Shown: positions 34,109 through 43,596 of the stretch, piece after piece | Numbering within the stretch: the first letter of the stretch is position 1 | Layout of the letters: each line of letters begins with the position of its first letter | Assembly (NCBI RefSeq): GCF_003726095.1 | Contig: NZ_CP026031.1 | Span: 248,001-312,000 of the forward strand | Direction of reading: 5' to 3' | Source of the DNA: Niallia circulans | GTDB taxonomy: Bacteria > Bacillota > Bacilli > Bacillales > Cytobacillaceae | Length of the DNA stretch: 64,000 nt | Translations under genes and position numbers: made by a program | The notes under the pieces: generated by a model | The model's input: only the letters and a program-made list of their open reading frames with translations | What the model was told of the DNA's origin: nothing | The model's database searches: none

Positions 34109-35941
34109 TTATCCTCCTAATTCTTCAAAAAATAATTCTTCCGATATCATTTGGTGGATAGTGAAGGAAACTAGAGTACCCTGTGGATGTAATCTACTTA
34201 TTTGTATTGTCGGCTTTTCGGATGAATATAAAGATAATCGATAATTTACATTGCTTAGACCAAAATGATTTGTACGAAAAGCGTTATTGTTTAGAACCTG
34301 ACATAGTGTTTCTATTTTTTCATCCGTAATTCCTCGCCCATTATCTTGGATCGTAAATTGAATAGCATCATTTTTATAGGTAATAGAAATTTGAATGAAT
34401 AATGGTGTGTTAACATTATTCATTCCATGGTGGATACAATTTTCCAAAATAGGCTGCAGAACAAATTTTGGAATAAGAAAATTTTCAATTCCTTCCTCTT
34501 TCTCTATCTTCCAATGAAATTCCATGCTTTTGTTTAATTTTTCTAACTGGAGATAAACTTGAGCAATTTCTAGTTCATCCTTTATTAGGATAAGTTCATC
34601 GCCTTTCTTTAAAATCATCCGGTAGAAAAGCGCCAATTGGGATATCATTTTATTTGCATCATCTATTCGACCAAGGGTCTGACAAGTTTTAATAGAATCA
34701 AGCATGTTATATAGAAAGTGAGGGTTTATTTTAGATTGCTCTAACTGATATTTCATTTTTTCTTCTTGTATTTTGAAATTTAAAATAGCATTAAAATTGG
34801 TATTTATCGATTCTGTCATATTGTTAAATGTTATTGCTAATGAATCAAATTCATCTTTAAATTCCTTTTCTTTATCTATAGGCAACTTAACAGAAATAAG
34901 ATTATTGTTATCAAGAGAGATTGATTTAATCGTTTTAGCTATTGTTCTTATTTTTTTACTTAATTCCTTGGAGATGAATAAACTGCTGACAATGCTAATG
35001 ATGATAACTAGTATGACCGCTGAAATTAAGATACTTATAAGGACTATAGTATTCTTAACAATATAGCTTGTTGGAACTTCTGTAACAATATACCAGCCAG
35101 TTATTTCGTTACGTTTAAAAATATACTGGTTATTCTTGATTTTAAATGGCTCTTCATTCGTAGCTATTTTGTTAAATATCTTTTTTTTCATTTGCTGGCC
35201 GATTAGCTTGCTATTATTATGTGCTAAAATAATCCCGTTTTGATCAATTAAATAGCTATTAATAGAAGAGTCAGTAGAACTTTCATCAAGTAATTGATTT
35301 ACTTCCTGTGCATCTAAATCAAGAAAAATGGCATAATCTATTGTTTTTGTGTCTTTCTTTTGATAGGTGATAAAACAAGTTAAATACCTTTTCTTTTGAT
35401 AAGACTGGTTTACCACAAAGGGCTCATTAATATTCTCAGATAGAATCCATTCTAGCTTGTTCGTATTAATAGATAGTTGCTGCTCGTTTATTCCACGTTT
35501 ATGTAACTCACTTGTAGGAAAGAAGGTAATTCCTTCATCACTGAAAAGAAATTGTGGGTTTATATAAATGGTGATATTATCCAACAAGTAAGCTTCTTTT
35601 AAGTAAATAATATTATTCCTAACCGTACTATATGATTCTAATTGGTCCGATAACTTTTGTGGTGGTTGAATTACTAACGGGTATAAATAATTCTGAATTA
35701 AACTGGAAGCATTTTTCATCTGCTCAAAACGATTAGAAAGAATCACATTTAATTGATTACTTGAATAAGAGATGGAATCAAAGATTTTATTTTTTGCAAT
35801 ATTGTAAGACAGAAAATAAGAGAGAACGCTTAAAGAGATTAATGGGATAATGGAAGTAAGAAGAAAACTCCATAAAATCTTCTTTTGAAAACTAGTAAAG
35901 TATCTTTGAAAAAGTTTCTTTAAATAGAAGTATAGACGCAT
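34109..35941 (-). CDS. YesM-type sensor histidine kinase
   Basis: A 610-residue membrane kinase: helix at about 20-45, a dCache-like extracellular sensor (about 46-290), helix at about 295-325, HAMP, and a His_kinase/HATPase region with NPHFLYNMLDSI (phospho-acceptor His), ILENCIHHG and DNGRGITDEKI. I chose the ATG at 35941, nine bases after GGAGGGGGAG, rather than the ATG at 35962. Kinases of this type sense extracellular oligosaccharides, often together with the binding lipoprotein; here that would be the one encoded divergently. Confidence 0.9.
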   Translation of the reverse strand: MRLYFYLKKLFQRYFTSFQKKILWSFLLTSIIPLISLSVLSYFLSYNIAKNKIFDSISYSSNQLNVILSNRFEQMKNASSLIQNYLYPLVIQPPQKLSDQLESYSTVRNNIIYLKEAYLLDNITIYINPQFLFSDEGITFFPTSELHKRGINEQQLSINTNKLEWILSENINEPFVVNQSYQKKRYLTCFITYQKKDTKTIDYAIFLDLDAQEVNQLLDESSTDSSINSYLIDQNGIILAHNNSKLIGQQMKKKIFNKIATNEEPFKIKNNQYIFKRNEITGWYIVTEVPTSYIVKNTIVLISILISAVILVIIISIVSSLFISKELSKKIRTIAKTIKSISLDNNNLISVKLPIDKEKEFKDEFDSLAITFNNMTESINTNFNAILNFKIQEEKMKYQLEQSKINPHFLYNMLDSIKTCQTLGRIDDANKMISQLALFYRMILKKGDELILIKDELEIAQVYLQLEKLNKSMEFHWKIEKEEGIENFLIPKFVLQPILENCIHHGMNNVNTPLFIQISITYKNDAIQFTIQDNGRGITDEKIETLCQVLNNNAFRTNHFGLSNVNYRLSLYSSEKPTIQISRLHPQGTLVSFTIHQMISEELFFEELGG

Positions 35942-35963
35942 ACAATATTTCTCCCCCTCCATT

Positions 35964-35978
35964 CAGAAACCGCTTACT
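35964..35978. promoter_or_regulatory. cre-like site before the YesM-type kinase
   Basis: CAGAAACCGCTTACT agrees with the cre consensus at 13 of 15 positions, including AANCGNW and the final CW, 23 bases upstream of the kinase start. Confidence 0.45.
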
Positions 35979-36117
35979 TTTTATCCATAAGTTTATCTAG
36001 AAAAGTTTATTAAAGCAATAGATTTAAAAAATATAATCAATCAACAAATATTATATTTTTTAGATGAGAATTTATATTTAAGTGTTTTTTTTTCTTTTAT
36101 ATAATGAGTTCGAATAT

Positions 36118-36132
36118 GTGAAAGCGTTTTAT
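36118..36132 (+). promoter_or_regulatory. cre-like site before the sugar ABC operon
   Basis: GTGAAAGCGTTTTAT agrees with the cre consensus at 13 of 15 positions and lies 20 bases before the binding-protein gene, suggesting glucose repression by CcpA. Confidence 0.52.
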
Positions 36133-36151
36133 AAAAAGGGAGGTTAAGGGA

Positions 36152-37432
36152 ATGCAAAAATCAAGAAAGTGGTACAGTATTGTTTTATGCTTAATGATTG
36201 TAACAGCAATTTTCCTAACTGGCTGTGTCGGAGTAAATAACACAAGTTCTAATGCTGATCAAGCTTCCGGAGGCGAAGGGAAGGCTGAAGGAGAGACTAT
36301 TACTTTAATGACAAATGATTCAACAAAGGCAGGATGGTCTGTTTATCAGAAGAAAATAGAAGAGGCTACTGGAGTAAAGTTAAATATTATTGTTACACCT
36401 ACCAACCCAGATGATATGGTAGCCAAAATGACGACTATTCTTTCTTCAGGTGATAATACAATTGATTTAATGCATGTTAATGATGAATTAATTACAGCCT
36501 TTTCGAGAGCAGACTATCTAGAGCCCTTAGAAAAAGAGGTTATGACTCCTGAGATCGTAAAGAATTTTTCTGAGCAATATATAAAGGATATACCAACTTA
36601 TAATGGGAGCATCTTTTCCGTGCCTAGCTACTTAGAAATCTTAGCATTTTGGGTGAATAATGAATTATTGAAAAAAACAGGCATGGAGGCTCCAAAATCA
36701 AAAGAAGAATTTCTTGAATACGCAAAAGCGGCAACAAAAGACGATGTATATGGTTATGGCGGCTCATGGGAAAAAAGTTATGTTTTTAATGAAATTGGTA
36801 CTTTTGTTAATCTTTTTGGCGGCGATTATTTTGATTGGACCAATCCAAAAACAAAAGAAGCATTGCAGTTTATGTATGATTTAGCACACAAAGAAAAGGT
36901 AACCCCGATATCCCAGCTTGCTGATATCTATGACCCTATGAATCAAAAATTTATTGATGGGAAATATGGAATGCTATTTATGTATACAGGTGCAATTCCT
37001 ACATTTGAAGAAGCTGGGAAATTTAGTCCTGAACAATTAAATATAGAGCCAATGCCAACTTTTGAGACAAACGATGCCTTTATTGCTTCCTGGCATTATG
37101 TATTAAATAAATCTTCTGAGAAGAAAGCTGCATCAAAAAAAGTACTGCAATATATTGCTAGCCCTGATGGACAATTAGCATATAGCGAAATGTCTGGGAG
37201 ACTTCCTGCACGTCTCGATGTAATTAATGATCCTAATTTTACTGCCAAAGGATTAGAGAGTGTCAAAGAATATATCAGCAATAGTACGTTGAGAGGTAGA
37301 CCTTTAGTTCCTCAGGCTATGGAGTTTGTTAATGGAATTGGAGCGATATTCCAAAAGTTTATTTCTGATGAAATAAGTTTAGACGAGGCGGTAGAGCAGG
37401 CACAAAAGGAAATCGCTCGTTTAGCCAAGTAA
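36152..37432 (+). CDS. Sugar ABC transporter substrate-binding lipoprotein (family 1)
   Basis: A 426-residue lipoprotein: hydrophobic signal ending in the lipobox FLTGC (C about residue 25), then a Ser/Gly/Glu-rich linker and a family 1 solute-binding fold (IDLMHVNDELITAFSRADYLEPL, YNGSIFSVPSYLEILAFWVNNELLKKTG). It starts the operon with two CUT1 permeases and a GH172 enzyme and is divergent from a YesM/YesN pair. Substrate is inferred to be a fructose- or arabinose-containing oligosaccharide from the GH172 partner. Confidence 0.9.
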   Translation: MQKSRKWYSIVLCLMIVTAIFLTGCVGVNNTSSNADQASGGEGKAEGETITLMTNDSTKAGWSVYQKKIEEATGVKLNIIVTPTNPDDMVAKMTTILSSGDNTIDLMHVNDELITAFSRADYLEPLEKEVMTPEIVKNFSEQYIKDIPTYNGSIFSVPSYLEILAFWVNNELLKKTGMEAPKSKEEFLEYAKAATKDDVYGYGGSWEKSYVFNEIGTFVNLFGGDYFDWTNPKTKEALQFMYDLAHKEKVTPISQLADIYDPMNQKFIDGKYGMLFMYTGAIPTFEEAGKFSPEQLNIEPMPTFETNDAFIASWHYVLNKSSEKKAASKKVLQYIASPDGQLAYSEMSGRLPARLDVINDPNFTAKGLESVKEYISNSTLRGRPLVPQAMEFVNGIGAIFQKFISDEISLDEAVEQAQKEIARLAK

Positions 37433-37506
37433 CTACAATCTTGAAACAAATGAAGAGGATCAAATTTATATAGAATTTTGGTCCTCTTATGGAAAGGAGC
37501 TATAAA

Positions 37507-38400
37507 ATGAAGACTGTTCTTAATAAATCCTTTCAAAACAAGTTAGTTATTGCTTGGATTTTGATACTACCAGTATTAATTATTAGAGGATTTACGATTA
37601 TTTATCCCATTATAGTTACCTTTATTAATAGTATGTTTGAAATTAATATGTTTAAAGGCGGGGTTGCAACATTTATAGGATTTCAAAACTTTTTTGCTAT
37701 TTTTAAAGATGATAAGATTATTACTTCTTTAGAATTCACATTGATTTTTACCATCATATCCATGATCTTTCATGTAATCTTAGGTATATTCTTAGCCGTT
37801 TTATTAAATCAGAAGTTTAAAGGAAGGAAGTTTTTACGAACAATTGTGTTAATACCATGGGCAATGCCTATGGTTGTAACAGGGTTAGCAGCAAGATGGG
37901 CATTTAATGATAGCTATGGTTTAGTGAATGATTTAATACGAAGAATCTTTACTACATTTCACTTCGATTGGTTAATTCACCCAGAATCTACAAGAATTGC
38001 GGTCATTTTGGTGGACTTATGGAAAGATGTTCCTTTCTTTGCGATTCTCGTTTTGGCGGGACTTCAGTTTATCCCAGAAGAGATTTATGAATCGGCTAAA
38101 ATGGATGGTTCAAATGTGATTAGAACATTTTTCTCTATTACGATTCCCCTAATAATGAAGAATTTGTTGACATTATGTATCTTTTTCACCATGTGGCGAA
38201 TTGTTAGCTATGATATTGTCTATGCCATGACTACTGGAGGACCTGGTGATTCGACGAGTTTACTAGCATATAGAATTGCAGTAGAAGCTTTCACGAACTT
38301 AAATATTGGTTATGCCTCTGCTATAGCAGTACTTTTATTTTTGATGATGATTATTATCAGCAGTATAAGTTTATTAGGGATCAAGAAAAATGACTATTAG
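37507..38400 (+). CDS. Sugar ABC transporter permease (MalF/UgpA type)
   Basis: A 297-residue permease with six membrane helices and the EAA loop EEIYESAKMDGSNVIRTFFSITIPLIMKN (about residues 197-225). I chose the ATG at 37507 because AAAGGAG precedes it, not the ATG at 37489. First of two permeases. No ATPase gene is present in the operon, so a shared MsmX-type ATPase encoded elsewhere is expected. Confidence 0.9.
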   Translation: MKTVLNKSFQNKLVIAWILILPVLIIRGFTIIYPIIVTFINSMFEINMFKGGVATFIGFQNFFAIFKDDKIITSLEFTLIFTIISMIFHVILGIFLAVLLNQKFKGRKFLRTIVLIPWAMPMVVTGLAARWAFNDSYGLVNDLIRRIFTTFHFDWLIHPESTRIAVILVDLWKDVPFFAILVLAGLQFIPEEIYESAKMDGSNVIRTFFSITIPLIMKNLLTLCIFFTMWRIVSYDIVYAMTTGGPGDSTSLLAYRIAVEAFTNLNIGYASAIAVLLFLMMIIISSISLLGIKKNDY

Positions 38401-38414
38401 GAGGTATGTAAAGA

Positions 38415-39257
38415 ATGAATATAAGGTCGACGAAAAGTTTTTATTTTTTTCTTAGATGGGGATTGACCTTTGTTGTAGCAATTATTATCTTGCTGCCTCT
38501 TTACTGGATTTTTATTTCATCTATAACGCCAAAGGGTTCTCTATTCCAAACCCCTATTGATTACTTTCCTAAGACCATTACTTTTCAAAACTATCAAGAT
38601 TTATTTATTCAATTGGGAATTGGGGAAATGGCGATTAATACATTGTTGATTACTGGTTTATCTTTAGTTGCTTCTATTATATTTGGTACGGCAGCTGCAT
38701 ATGGATTTGCCAGATATGATTATTCAAGAGGGGTTAGCTGGGGATATAAATTGCTGTTGTTTTCAGCACTAATCCCACCAGTTATAACTGCGCGACCGCT
38801 ATACGATTTTATGAAGTCGGTACAATTGGTCGATACCTATTTAGGGTTAACCATTTTATATACGAGTTCCTTGCTCCCGTTCTCTGTTCTAATTCTCTAT
38901 AATTTCGTGAAACAAATTCCTCCGTCTTTGGAAGAAGCTGCTCAAGTAGATGGAGCAAATTTTTTACAAGTATTATTCAAAGTATATTTTCCGCTGATGA
39001 AGCCAGCTATAGCTACTGTTAGTATTATTAACTTTATCCAATGTTTAAATGAGTTTTTTACCCCTTTATTTTTTTCTTACAAAATTAAAGTATTAAGTGT
39101 GGGGATTACAACGATTCCAAGAACAAGTAATTTTGAAGTTCCATGGGATTTAATAAGTTCTATGGGCTGGTTCATTACTTTACCTATTATTTTATTTGTG
39201 ATGATTTTTGAAAAGAACATTATGGAAGGAATTATTGCTGGAGGAGTTAAACAATAA
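38415..39257 (+). CDS. Sugar ABC transporter permease (MalG/UgpE type)
   Basis: A 280-residue permease with six helices and the EAA loop PSLEEAAQVDGANFLQVLFKV. It starts 14 bases after the first permease, following AGGAGG, and its stop is 18 bases before the GH172 gene. Forms the heterodimeric channel with the preceding permease. Confidence 0.9.
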   Translation: MNIRSTKSFYFFLRWGLTFVVAIIILLPLYWIFISSITPKGSLFQTPIDYFPKTITFQNYQDLFIQLGIGEMAINTLLITGLSLVASIIFGTAAAYGFARYDYSRGVSWGYKLLLFSALIPPVITARPLYDFMKSVQLVDTYLGLTILYTSSLLPFSVLILYNFVKQIPPSLEEAAQVDGANFLQVLFKVYFPLMKPAIATVSIINFIQCLNEFFTPLFFSYKIKVLSVGITTIPRTSNFEVPWDLISSMGWFITLPIILFVMIFEKNIMEGIIAGGVKQ

Positions 39258-39275
39258 AAAAATTGGAGTGATACG

Positions 39276-40376
39276 ATGTTTAATGGACTATCTACCTTAC
39301 CTATTTTAAATAATGGAAGAACAAGAGCAATTAATGCGGAAAATCCTACAGGTGAAAAAGGAGGTGGAGGGAAGGCAGCAAGTAATCTTGGGCCTTCGCG
39401 AAAAGGGGCTCCGTGCTTAAGAGACATTAAATCAGGCGAAGTAAAAGTATTAGCTGAAATAGATGGACCGGGTGTAATTGAACATATTTGGATAACGGTT
39501 CCTGCAAAGATAAATGATAAAAATCCGTTTGTATTAAGAGATATTATTATTAGAATGTATTGGGATGATGAAGAGAATCCATCAGTTGAAAGTCCATTGG
39601 GAGATTTCTTTTGCTGTGGATTTGGGCAAGGGTGTTTAGTGAATTCCATGCCTATAGCTGTTAATCCAAATAGAGGAATGAATAGTTATTTTTCTATGCC
39701 TTTTCATAAAAAAGCACGCATTACGATCGAAAATCAATGCGAAGAAGCAATTCCTGCCTTTTTTTATCAAGTAGACTATTGCTTATATGATACCTTGCCA
39801 AAAGAAATAGCTTATTTTCATGCCCAATGGAGAAGACAGAGTATTACTGAAAAAGGACAGGATTATATTATTTTAGATGGTGTGAAAGGAAAAGGGCAGT
39901 ATGTTGGTACGTATATGGCATTATCTACATTAGAAAGATATTGGTGGGGAGAAGGAGAGGTAAAGGTTTTTCTAGATGGAGACAAAGATTACCCGACTAT
40001 TTGCGGAACTGGAACAGAGGATTATTTTGGTGGTGCTTGGAGTTTTGCAACATACGATGAGCATGGCAAAATGGATGAAACAACTTATTCTACACCTTTT
40101 TTAGGCTTTCCGTTTTATGCGAAACAGGATAATACCGTTGTTAATCCTTACCATAATGATGATGTACCGCCAATGCGTGGATTTTATCGCTGGCATATTA
40201 TGGATCCTATTCGCTTTGAAGAGGAAATTAAGATAACAGTACAACAAATTGGTGTTAGCCATCGTGGATTGTTTGAGAGACAGGATGATGTTTCTACTGT
40301 TGCTTATTGGTATCAGACATTGCCCCATGAGCCATTCCCTGTTTTCCCTTTAAGAGAAGAACGATGGCCACGATAA
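39276..40376 (+). CDS. GH172 (DUF2961) family glycoside hydrolase
   Basis: A 366-residue cytosolic protein of the DUF2961 family, now GH172, whose characterised members act on difructose anhydride I/alpha-D-fructofuranosides and on D-arabinofuranan. Conserved blocks: GPGVIEHIWIT near the N-terminus, PLGDFFCCGFG, RGMNSYFSMPF, WWGEGEVKVFLDGD (E226/E228) and GTGTEDYFGGAW (E248), the last two carrying the likely catalytic carboxylates. No signal peptide, so it would cleave imported sugars. It closes the ABC operon. With levansucrase, endolevanase and fructokinase 10-20 kb away, a fructose disaccharide or dianhydride substrate is attractive, but this is inference. Confidence 0.85.
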   Translation: MFNGLSTLPILNNGRTRAINAENPTGEKGGGGKAASNLGPSRKGAPCLRDIKSGEVKVLAEIDGPGVIEHIWITVPAKINDKNPFVLRDIIIRMYWDDEENPSVESPLGDFFCCGFGQGCLVNSMPIAVNPNRGMNSYFSMPFHKKARITIENQCEEAIPAFFYQVDYCLYDTLPKEIAYFHAQWRRQSITEKGQDYIILDGVKGKGQYVGTYMALSTLERYWWGEGEVKVFLDGDKDYPTICGTGTEDYFGGAWSFATYDEHGKMDETTYSTPFLGFPFYAKQDNTVVNPYHNDDVPPMRGFYRWHIMDPIRFEEEIKITVQQIGVSHRGLFERQDDVSTVAYWYQTLPHEPFPVFPLREERWPR

Positions 40377-40471
40377 ATATATCATCCCTAAATTAGAATT
40401 AATTTGCTCTCCAAGAATGTAAATCCTCTAAACGGTTAAAATAACAAGAACAACTTTTAGGAGGGTTAATA

Positions 40472-40588
40472 ATGGAAGACACAGGTAAATTCGTGGAAAA
40501 ACTTAAGGATGATCAAAAGAAACAGGAAAAAAATAAAAAGCATGGTAAAGGACATCCAGAGGCTAAATTACCAAATAAGCAGCACTAA
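40472..40588 (+). CDS. Small basic protein, DUF4023-like
   Basis: A 38-residue, very charged protein, METxEFVEKL-type start (MEDTGKFVEKLKDDQ) and a HGKGHPEAKLPNKQH tail. The shape fits what I recall of DUF4023, short Bacillaceae proteins of unknown role. GGAGGG lies 6 bases upstream of the ATG. Confidence 0.65.
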   Translation: MEDTGKFVEKLKDDQKKQEKNKKHGKGHPEAKLPNKQH

Positions 40589-40663
40589 AAATACATGCTA
40601 AAGAACTGCACCTCATCTTGTTGACAAAAGGAATTTAGGAAATGCAAATGGAATTATTATGCA

Positions 40664-40786
40664 TGGATTGGAGTGGAAGGGGTGAGACTCCTGTGGGATC
40701 TGCGAGACAGTCTGAGACCCTGCAGACCTTTAGGTCGAAGCGGCTCAGCGCGAGCCCCACGAAAACGCACCCCTGCAACGGAAATC
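40664..40786 (+). repeat. Structured intergenic repeat, copy 1
   Basis: A GC-richer block containing GAGACTCCTGTGGGA, CTGCGAGA, GAGACCCTGCAG, CGAAGCGGCTC and GCGAGCCCCACG. GGGGTG (40679-40684) and CACCCC (40768-40773) pair near the ends. It shares its order of motifs with the copy at 60435-60544. I recall similar sequences in many Bacillaceae intergenic regions; they are non-coding and of unknown function. Confidence 0.75.
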
Positions 40787-40822
40787 AATTCTTATTTAAA
40801 AGAATGTATATGTATAAACTAA

Positions 40823-40856
40823 GACAAACTCCTAATTACTGAATTAGGAGTTTGTC
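40823..40856. terminator. Strong hairpin without T-run
   Basis: Perfect 15-bp stem GACAAACTCCTAATT (40823-40837) / AATTAGGAGTTTGTC (40842-40856) with a 4-nt loop. The tail is not T-rich, so it may be a 3'-end processing or bidirectional terminator structure. Confidence 0.6.
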
Positions 40857-41001
40857 GACTTTCTGACTGCATCTTTATTTAGGTTGCAGTTTTTTAGGGT
40901 ACAATTCTCTTTCTTTTTCAAAAAAATCCTTATTGCTATCACGAATTGATAGCAATTTGCATACTTTAACAAAGGATATAGAGGAGAAAGGAAGAGATGG
41001 A

Positions 41002-41175
41002 ATGAAAATTGAAAAAGTCATGACATATTACGGATATGATTTGATGATTAATGAAATTTTACATAAGAAGTGTCTGAAGTGTAAACAGTGGTATAAATTT
41101 GATGGGGAGTTAGGTTATTGTAATTCATGTATAAGGGAGCTAGATAAAAAAAGACAGCGTTCTTTTAAACAATAG
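41002..41175 (+). CDS. Small CxxC...CxxC zinc-ribbon-like protein
   Basis: A 57-residue basic protein with four cysteines arranged CLKC...YCNSC, a likely structural zinc site, followed by a Lys/Arg-rich tail (RELDKKRQRSFK). AGGAGAAAGGAAGAG precedes the ATG at 41002. Possibly nucleic-acid binding; the family is not recognised. Confidence 0.6.
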   Translation: MKIEKVMTYYGYDLMINEILHKKCLKCKQWYKFDGELGYCNSCIRELDKKRQRSFKQ

Positions 41176-41296
41176 ATTTGTTGGCTTTACTATTCCGTTC
41201 GTAATCAAGTTTCTATTCCGAGCTTCAAAAACATGTCCTATTAAACATCCCACTGCATATAATGGTAGTAAATTTTGCTATTGGTGGGAGGAGTAT

Positions 41297-41572
41297 ATGT
41301 TATCGTTCATTGAAAAAGCAGTTCTCGGAATGGTTATCCTAAGATTATTATCAGGAAGCATAGAAATTACTGCAGCACTTTTGATGCTGAAGGCAAATGA
41401 AATAGAAAAAGCACTTATAATCAATAGCTCATTAGCAATAGTTGGTCCTCTTGTACTTATAGCAACTACCTTTATTGGCTTATGGGGTTTAACAGATAAA
41501 ATATCCTTTGTTAAAATGATGTGGATTTTATTAGGAGTTGGGCTGATTATATATGGGGTGAAAAGCGAATAA
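41297..41572 (+). CDS. YqhV-like (DUF2619) membrane protein
   Basis: A 91-residue protein with three membrane helices and the DUF2619 pattern (LEKAVLGMVILRLLSGSIEITAALLML-like start, LAIVGPLVLIATTFIGLWGLTDKIS). In B. subtilis yqhV lies just before spoIIIA; here it is alone, so a paralogue or relocated copy. Function unknown. GGTGGGAGGAG precedes the ATG region. Confidence 0.72.
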   Translation: MLSFIEKAVLGMVILRLLSGSIEITAALLMLKANEIEKALIINSSLAIVGPLVLIATTFIGLWGLTDKISFVKMMWILLGVGLIIYGVKSE

Positions 41573-41661
41573 TGAATATAAATTGCCTTTTTTCTCCTTG
41601 TCAGGTGGTCAAAAGGCAATTTATTTTGCTTTTGTTTTGGAAGAATATCGCAAAAAAAACA

Positions 41662-42078
41662 TTAGGACATAATGACTTCCTTCGAAAGAATATTTTCGAT
41701 TTTCCTAAATAATTTTTGGATTTCCTCGCCTTTAGAAATATTGACATTTATTTCACTCAGGCAATGCTCTTTAATTAAATCTATCTTTTTCTTTTTGTTC
41801 TCAGCCCCATCCTCTTCGCTTTCTTTGCCGTTAACATTTTTTAATAGCTGTTCATTTCCATGGTGATTTAATATCCAAAAGGTATAAGTTAAATTTGGTT
41901 TTTTTTCCGGATAACTGAAAAATAGGACAAAGTGAATAAAAAAGTCTTTATCAAAATACTGTAATGTGCCTCTAAGATAATTCTCTTCATTCTTACTAGA
42001 GGAAAGAGAAGTGCGAAATCCTTTTTTTAATCCAATTTGTTCTATTTCATCCAAGATGTATTCGATAAATAATTTCAA
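41662..42078 (-). CDS. Hypothetical protein
   Basis: A 138-residue soluble protein with an acidic/lysine-rich hinge (ESEEDGAENKKKKIDL) between a beta-rich N-terminal half (YFDKDFFIHFVLFFSYPEKKPNLTYTFWILN) and a helical C-terminus. Start TTG at 42078, seven bases after GGAGG, is preferred to the TTG at 42099. No family recognised. Confidence 0.6.
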   Translation of the reverse strand: MKLFIEYILDEIEQIGLKKGFRTSLSSSKNEENYLRGTLQYFDKDFFIHFVLFFSYPEKKPNLTYTFWILNHHGNEQLLKNVNGKESEEDGAENKKKKIDLIKEHCLSEINVNISKGEEIQKLFRKIENILSKEVIMS

Positions 42079-42272
42079 TTTTTTTCCTCCGTTGTTCAAG
42101 TTTTATAACACTTAGCTAATGTATTTTCTCCCTCGTCAAGTGTTTGTATTCTAGAGATAAACATATTTTGTAAGACGGAATAACTTTTCCATGTACGGAT
42201 AATCTAACTAAAGATCCCTAAAAATCATAAAATATAATGGAATACGGATGTATAGTAACGGAGGTATTGTTT

Positions 42273-43556
42273 GTGGAGAAAAAAAATACAAAAATGACTG
42301 CAGTAGCGATTGGTTCTATCCCGCTCATTATGACACTAGGAAATTCCATGTTAATACCAATACTGCCAAAAATGCAAACGGAAATTAATCTTTCTGCTTT
42401 TCAAGCTAGTATGACGATAACAGTTTTTTCTGTAGTTGCCGCTTTTTTTATTCCCATTTTAGGTTATTTATCGGACCGCTTTACACGAAAATCCGTTATT
42501 ATTCCTGCTTTGTTTTTATATGGAGTTGGAGGAATATTAGCTGGATTTGCTGCAGCGAAATTTTCTCATGCTTATACATGGATTTTAGTAGGACGGTCTT
42601 TACAAGGGATAGGTGCTGCTGGAACAGCGCCGATAGCAATGGCATTAACGGCCGATTTATATAAAGGAGCGAAAGAAAGTAGGATTTTGGGACTTGTGGA
42701 AGCATCCAATGGATTTGGGAAAGTACTTTCTCCTATACTTGGTTCTGCCATTGCCTTAATTGTTTGGTATGGCGTATTTTTTGCTTTTCCAATGGTTGTA
42801 TTAATTTCTATTATCTTGTCATGGATTTTCATTAGAGAGAAAGAACATAGTAAAAAGCCTCCATCTCCAAGCAAATATATAAAAGGGTTAGTAAGTGTTT
42901 TTAAACATGAAGGAAAATGGTTATTTACGGCATACTTAGCAGGGGCAACCTGTTTATTTACTCTCTTCGGTATTCTTTTCTATTTATCAGATACTTTAGA
43001 GAATACGCATAAAATTGATGGAATTATCAAGGGGTTAATATTAGCAATTCCCTTATTAATAATGTGTACAACATCCTATATTACAGGAAGTAAAATAGGA
43101 AAAAATCAAAAATTAATGAAAAAGTTAATCGTTCTTGGTTTTATTTTTGTCACTGCATCTTATGCGACCTTAAGTTTATTTAAGAGTCTTGTTCCTTTTA
43201 TAGCAGTCCTTGCAGTCAGCAGTGTTGGAACTGGTTTAATTTTGCCATGTATTAATAGTTTTATTACAGGTGCTGTTGGCCAAGAAAGAAGGGGATTCGT
43301 TACCTCCTTATATGGTTCTGTGCGGTTCCTTGGAGTTGCAATCGGACCGCCAATTTTCGGAAGGTTGATGGATTGGTCTCGGATAGGTATGTTTTTATCA
43401 ATAGCTGGATTTACTTGTCTCGTTGGTCTTCTAGCTTTGTTATTAATTAAAGTAGAGGATAAAAAACAACCGCAGGGAGAAAAAGGGAAGAAAGACAAAA
43501 AAGAAGCGGATGCAAAAGAAGTTATTCCTTTTTTAGAGCCTATTGAAGGAAGATAA
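42273..43556 (+). CDS. MFS efflux transporter
   Basis: A 427-residue major facilitator with twelve predicted helices, the helix 2-3 motif [13 protein letters not shown], the antiporter motif in helix 5 region ([20 protein letters not shown]) and [19 protein letters not shown] in helix 4. The pattern fits drug:H+ antiporters of the 12-helix type. The GTG at 42273 is eight bases after CGGAGG and gives MEKKNTKM; the ATG at 42237 lacks such a site. C-terminus is charged ([15 protein letters not shown]). Substrate unknown. Confidence 0.85.
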   Translation: MEKKNTKMTAVAIGSIPLIMTLGNSMLIPILPKMQTEINLSAFQASMTITVFSVVAAFFIPILGYLSDRFTRKSVIIPALFLYGVGGILAGFAAAKFSHAYTWILVGRSLQGIGAAGTAPIAMALTADLYKGAKESRILGLVEASNGFGKVLSPILGSAIALIVWYGVFFAFPMVVLISIILSWIFIREKEHSKKPPSPSKYIKGLVSVFKHEGKWLFTAYLAGATCLFTLFGILFYLSDTLENTHKIDGIIKGLILAIPLLIMCTTSYITGSKIGKNQKLMKKLIVLGFIFVTASYATLSLFKSLVPFIAVLAVSSVGTGLILPCINSFITGAVGQERRGFVTSLYGSVRFLGVAIGPPIFGRLMDWSRIGMFLSIAGFTCLVGLLALLLIKVEDKKQPQGEKGKKDKKEADAKEVIPFLEPIEGR

Positions 43557-43596
43557 TAAGGATGTTTGGGATTATCCCGACATCCTTATTTTTTCC
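43555..43596. terminator. Bidirectional terminator between MFS and YitT genes
   Basis: Perfect 11-bp stem AATAAGGATGT (43555-43565) / ACATCCTTATT (43580-43590) with an inner GGGA/TCCC pair and T-run; it overlaps both stop codons. Confidence 0.85.

Noticed and set aside
40642..40842. 66-codon frame inside repeat copy 1
   Set aside because: It coincides with the structured repeat and has no ribosome site or protein-like composition.
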